DNA from: an uncultured Caldimicrobium sp. | Lineage (GTDB): Bacteria; Desulfobacterota; Thermodesulfobacteria; Thermodesulfobacteriales; Thermodesulfobacteriaceae | Assembly: GCA_938091475.1 (NCBI GenBank) | Contig: CALLJI010000105.1 | Span: 1 to 7,584 of the forward strand | DNA length: 7,584 bases | Direction: 5' to 3' | In this document: piece after piece, positions 6,015 to 7,584 of the stretch | How the letters are laid out: every line of letters begins with the position of its first letter | Numbering within the stretch: position 1 is the stretch's first letter | Notes under the pieces: generated by a model | Seen by the model: only the letters and a program-made list of their open reading frames with translations | Database searches by the model: none | What the model was told of the DNA's origin: nothing | Translations under genes and position numbers: made by a program

Positions 6015-6330
6015 ACCCTTATGGGCACAGCGATGCGGAGCCCCTACAAATTTGGAGGCGATTCGTGAATCGTCCCTACAAGGAGTTGGATTGGTAGGGC
6101 AAATCACGGTTTGCCCAAAAAATTGAAAAATTCGTAGGGGCACAGCATGCTGTGCCCAAAACGGTTTAAAGGGTTGAATTGGTAGGGGCAATTCAAGAAT
6201 TGCCCAGAAATTCCAAAACCTGTAGGGGCAGCCCTTGCGGCTGCCCAAAATTGTTTATAAACATTTGGGCAGGTGCAAGCCCAGCCCCTATGGTTTAAAC
6301 CCTTTTGGGTACGGCTGTGCCGTGCCTTAC
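6015..6330. repeat. Palindromic repeat cluster 2 (about eight hairpins)
   Basis: This occupies most of the 576-base gap between queA and the nuclease gene. Stem-loops are at 6023-6043 (imperfect), 6055-6076, 6097-6116 (GGGCAAA/TTTGCCC), 6138-6157 (perfect 20-base palindrome, same as 3292), 6186-6205 (9-bp stem), 6226-6246 (8-bp stem), 6267-6287 (one mismatch) and 6308-6326. The order of orientation is two inverted, four forward, two inverted. Centres are spaced about 33, 41, 41, 48, 41, 41 and 40 bases. Inner stems recur from cluster 1. The rest of the gap (5944-6014 and 6331-6429) shows no gene; 6347-6370 may be a decayed element. Confidence 0.9.
6134..6253 (+). repeat. Direct repeat block, right copy (three hairpins)
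   Basis: This is the partner of 3288-3408, 2846 bases away and in the same orientation. It holds the hairpins at 6138, 6186 and 6226 with the same linkers. The stem at 6186-6205 has a C-G pair where the left copy has a T-G wobble, and the stem at 6226-6246 has a G-C pair where the left copy has A-T. All differences inside stems keep pairing; the other differences fall in linkers. Confidence 0.88.
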
Positions 6331-6429
6331 GATTAAAACATTAAACCAGGGCAAAGCATACCATACCTCTTATGGGATATTTCATAATAGTAATCACAAA
6401 TGCCAACTAAGCTATTTGCAAGTTTTGAA

Positions 6430-6435
6430 TATAAT
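6430..6435 (+). promoter_or_regulatory. Candidate -10 box for the nuclease lipoprotein gene
   Basis: A perfect TATAAT lies 39 bases before the ATG at 6475. TGAA precedes it, close to but not exactly an extended -10. No good -35 is present at the usual distance, so the promoter is tentative. Confidence 0.35.
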
Positions 6436-6474
6436 GATATGAATTAATGAAAAAATTTTAAAAGGGAGTTCCTT

Positions 6475-7182
6475 ATGTTTTTTAATTATCAAAGAAAGAG
6501 ATGGGTTTTTCTCTTTAGTTTTCTATTTTTAGTGTTTTTCTTTATCAGCTGCAAAGGTTTTGAGGGTAAAAAAGTTATTAATAGGAGTGGTGAAATTGAT
6601 TGCCCTGATGCCTTTGAGCCTGTGCGGGTTGTAAAAGTCCTGGATGGAGACACAGTGGTTCTTGAAAATGGAGAAAAGCTTCGCTATGCTGGAATTAATG
6701 CACTTGAATTACACACTGAGTCTGGTATTCCCGAACCTTTTGCAAAAGAAGCCTATGAGAGAAATAGGGAGCTTACCGAGGGAAAAGTGCTTTGTTTTGA
6801 AAGGGCCCTTAGGGAGAGAGATAGGTATGGTAGGCTCTTGGGAGATTTATATTATCCAAATGGCACTTCAGTTTCAGAAATTTTAGTCTCTGAAGGGCTT
6901 GCCTTTGTGTGTTATTATGAAGGCAGTGGAAATTATTATCAAAAATTACTACCTCTCCAAAGAAAAGCTCTTAAGGCAAGAAAAAATTTATTTTCTTATG
7001 TGGATAAACCTCAGGGGAAAATAAATTACCTTGGTAATAAAAAATCTCGGAGATTTCACCATCCAGAATGTTCATCCTCAAAAGGAATTAAAGGTAAGAT
7101 TATTTTTAAGAATTTAGAAGAGGCTTTTTGGGAAGGCTATTGCCCCTCCAGAGAATGTACTTACCTTATCTTTCCCCATTAA
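6475..7182 (+). CDS. Staphylococcal-nuclease-family lipoprotein with C-terminal Cys/His domain
   Basis: This 235-residue protein should be exported, lipid-anchored and able to cut DNA or RNA outside the cytoplasmic membrane. The N-terminus has basic residues, a hydrophobic stretch (about 10-24) and a lipobox-like FISC with C26 as the likely lipidated residue. The thermonuclease domain spans about 48-177. D57 and D59 in VLDGDT, R70 in KLRYAGI, E78, and R120 in DRYGR line up with S. aureus D19, D21, R35, E43 and R87. The usual D40-T41-P42 before the catalytic Glu is N75-A76-L77 here, so calcium binding may differ. The last 50 residues (YLGNKKSRRFHHPECSS onward) resemble the Ada-like zinc domain often fused to such nucleases, with H195, H196, C199, C223 and C228. 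The usual PCKxC end is replaced by CPSREC, which shifts one Cys. AAGGGAG (6462-6468) precedes the ATG. Confidence 0.85.
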   Translation: MFFNYQRKRWVFLFSFLFLVFFFISCKGFEGKKVINRSGEIDCPDAFEPVRVVKVLDGDTVVLENGEKLRYAGINALELHTESGIPEPFAKEAYERNRELTEGKVLCFERALRERDRYGRLLGDLYYPNGTSVSEILVSEGLAFVCYYEGSGNYYQKLLPLQRKALKARKNLFSYVDKPQGKINYLGNKKSRRFHHPECSSSKGIKGKIIFKNLEEAFWEGYCPSRECTYLIFPH

Positions 7183-7285
7183 GTATGTTTCTGTGGTAAC
7201 TATTTTAAAATATCATAGTTAATTACTCTATTGAAATGTCCCATCAGGGGTTAAGTATACTCTGCCTTGGTCGAATGTTTAAATT

Positions 7286-7410
7286 GTAGGGGCAAATCAC
7301 AAATTGCGTCAAAATGTAGGGGCTGGGCTTGCTCCAGCCCAAAGGGTCATTTTTTGTAAGGGCACGGCACGCCGTGCCCCTAAATGTGTAACCGCAAGGG
7401 TTACACCTAC
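7286..7410. repeat. Palindromic repeat cluster 3 (about four hairpins)
   Basis: This lies in the 332-base gap between the nuclease gene and the next start. Elements are at 7290-7310 (decayed), 7320-7340 (GGGCTGG/CCAGCCC), 7360-7379 (GGGCACGGC/GCCGTGCCC, 9-bp stem with AC loop) and 7386-7406 (GTGTAACC/GGTTACAC, inverted and ending CCTAC). The last is a shell variant with GGTGT in place of GGGGC. The remainder of the gap before 7286 holds only a weak AT-rich inverted repeat at 7197-7221, and nothing is seen between 7222 and 7280. Confidence 0.85.
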
Positions 7411-7453
7411 GATTTTTTAATGCATCTTGGTCACTGCAAGAGAGCCCTTGTAA

Positions 7454-7476
7454 TTTTTGAAACAGACTTTCAAAAA
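7454..7476. promoter_or_regulatory. 9-bp inverted repeat just upstream of a promoter
   Basis: TTTTTGAAA (7454-7462) and TTTCAAAAA (7468-7476) are exact reverse complements around CAGAC. The repeat ends one base before the -35 box at 7478, a normal place for an activator or repressor site. A weak terminator for upstream transcription is the alternative. Confidence 0.45.
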
Positions 7477-7477
7477 A

Positions 7478-7491
7478 TTGACAACTGTCAA
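7478..7491. promoter_or_regulatory. Operator-like palindrome over the -35 box
   Basis: TTGACA-AC-TGTCAA is a perfect 6-bp inverted repeat whose left half is the consensus -35 hexamer. A dimeric repressor bound here would block RNA polymerase. The protein that might bind is unknown. Confidence 0.4.
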
Positions 7492-7505
7492 AAAAATGAT
7501 ATTAT
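7478..7505 (+). promoter_or_regulatory. Strong sigma-70-type promoter for the right-edge gene
   Basis: TTGACA (7478-7483, perfect consensus) and TATTAT (7500-7505, five of six) are 16 bases apart. The -10 ends nine bases before the ATG at 7515, so the expected start is near 7512 and the message would be leaderless or nearly so. There is no Shine-Dalgarno. Confidence 0.6.
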
Positions 7506-7514
7506 TTTTTCATA

Positions 7515-7584
7515 ATGAGCTACCTTCTTGAAACTTTTAATCCTCTTATGCAAGAGGTTTTGCAGATAGCTAAGAAGGTAGCTC
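7515..7584 (+). CDS. Partial gene, probable sigma-54-dependent activator (AAA+ start)
   Basis: Only the first 23 codons lie in the window; the frame is still open at its end. The segment NPLMQEVLQIAKKVA resembles the start of the AAA+ domain of NtrC-type sigma-54 activators, where PxMQEVLxxAxxVA comes just before the first strand and the Walker A loop. Since only about nine residues precede it, the protein would lack an N-terminal receiver, as in PspF. An in-frame stop at 7497-7499 rules out a much earlier start. No Shine-Dalgarno is present, and the promoter puts the transcript start close to the ATG. The family call rests on about 15 residues and is moderate at best; a structured RNA without coding role is the alternative. 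Confidence 0.5.
   Translation, partial: MSYLLETFNPLMQEVLQIAKKVA
7517..7584 (+). repeat. Nested inverted repeats at the start of the right-edge gene
   Basis: GAGCTACCTTCTT (7517-7529) is the exact reverse complement of AAGAAGGTAGCTC (7572-7584), a 13-bp stem whose first base is the G of the ATG. Inside, CCTCTT (7542-7547) and AAGAGG (7552-7557) form a 6-bp stem with loop ATGC. The two hairpins are nearly concentric (12 and 14 unpaired bases between them). In RNA this would partly bury the start codon. Confidence 0.8.

Noticed and set aside
5982..6248. 88-codon minus-strand frame in cluster 2
   Set aside because: It resembles the cluster 1 frame because both read through the same repeats (such as AQHAVPL), not because of a shared gene.
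6347..6370. GGGCAAAGCATACCATACC as another repeat element
   Set aside because: It has the GGGC start but pairing is poor and the shell is missing; at most a decayed copy.
7197..7221. Inverted repeat TAACTAT/ATAGTTA as terminator of the nuclease gene
   Set aside because: The stem is almost all A/T and no T-run follows, so it is too weak to call.

Overview
This AT-rich window holds seven complete protein genes recognised by family, one family-level call (CheX-like), one partial gene at the right edge and one tRNA. The small basic ribosomal proteins, Lys/Glu-rich sequences, a zinc-type S18 and a likely sigma-54-type activator fragment suggest a thermophilic Gram-negative bacterium, perhaps Thermodesulfobacteriota. 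That placement is an impression from the proteins, not a tested assignment.

Left part, minus strand (1-3222): one apparent operon reads, from its promoter, tRNA-Val(CAC), rpsF, rpsR, rplI, dnaB and a CheX/DUF3334-like gene. The ribosomal genes are tightly packed. The rpsF and rpsR stop codons run into the Shine-Dalgarno sequences of the next genes, and rplI and dnaB abut without a gap. The 62-base spacer between the tRNA and rpsF can fold so that the rpsF Shine-Dalgarno is paired.

Middle part, plus strand (3518-5943): lysA (last step of lysine synthesis) and queA (queuosine modification of tRNA) overlap by one base and look translationally coupled. lysA has a good promoter whose -10 box ends only 7 bases before the ATG, so its mRNA is probably leaderless. 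A hairpin just after queA may end the transcript.

Right part, plus strand (6430-7584): a lipoprotein of the staphylococcal-nuclease family carries a C-terminal Cys/His domain. After it comes a strong promoter with two inverted repeats, then the first 23 codons of a probable sigma-54 activator that lacks an N-terminal receiver. Those codons contain a striking 13-bp perfect inverted repeat around an inner 6-bp hairpin.

All three long gene-free gaps (3179-3583, 5899-6474, 7183-7514) are filled with one family of short palindromic elements, about 19 copies. They share a shell (GTAGGGGC ... GCCCAAA) but have different inner stems. The first two gaps share a block of about 120 bp holding three of these hairpins, in direct orientation on either side of lysA-queA, with a compensated base-pair change. 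This repeat family and the structured right-edge promoter/start region are the most unusual parts of the window.
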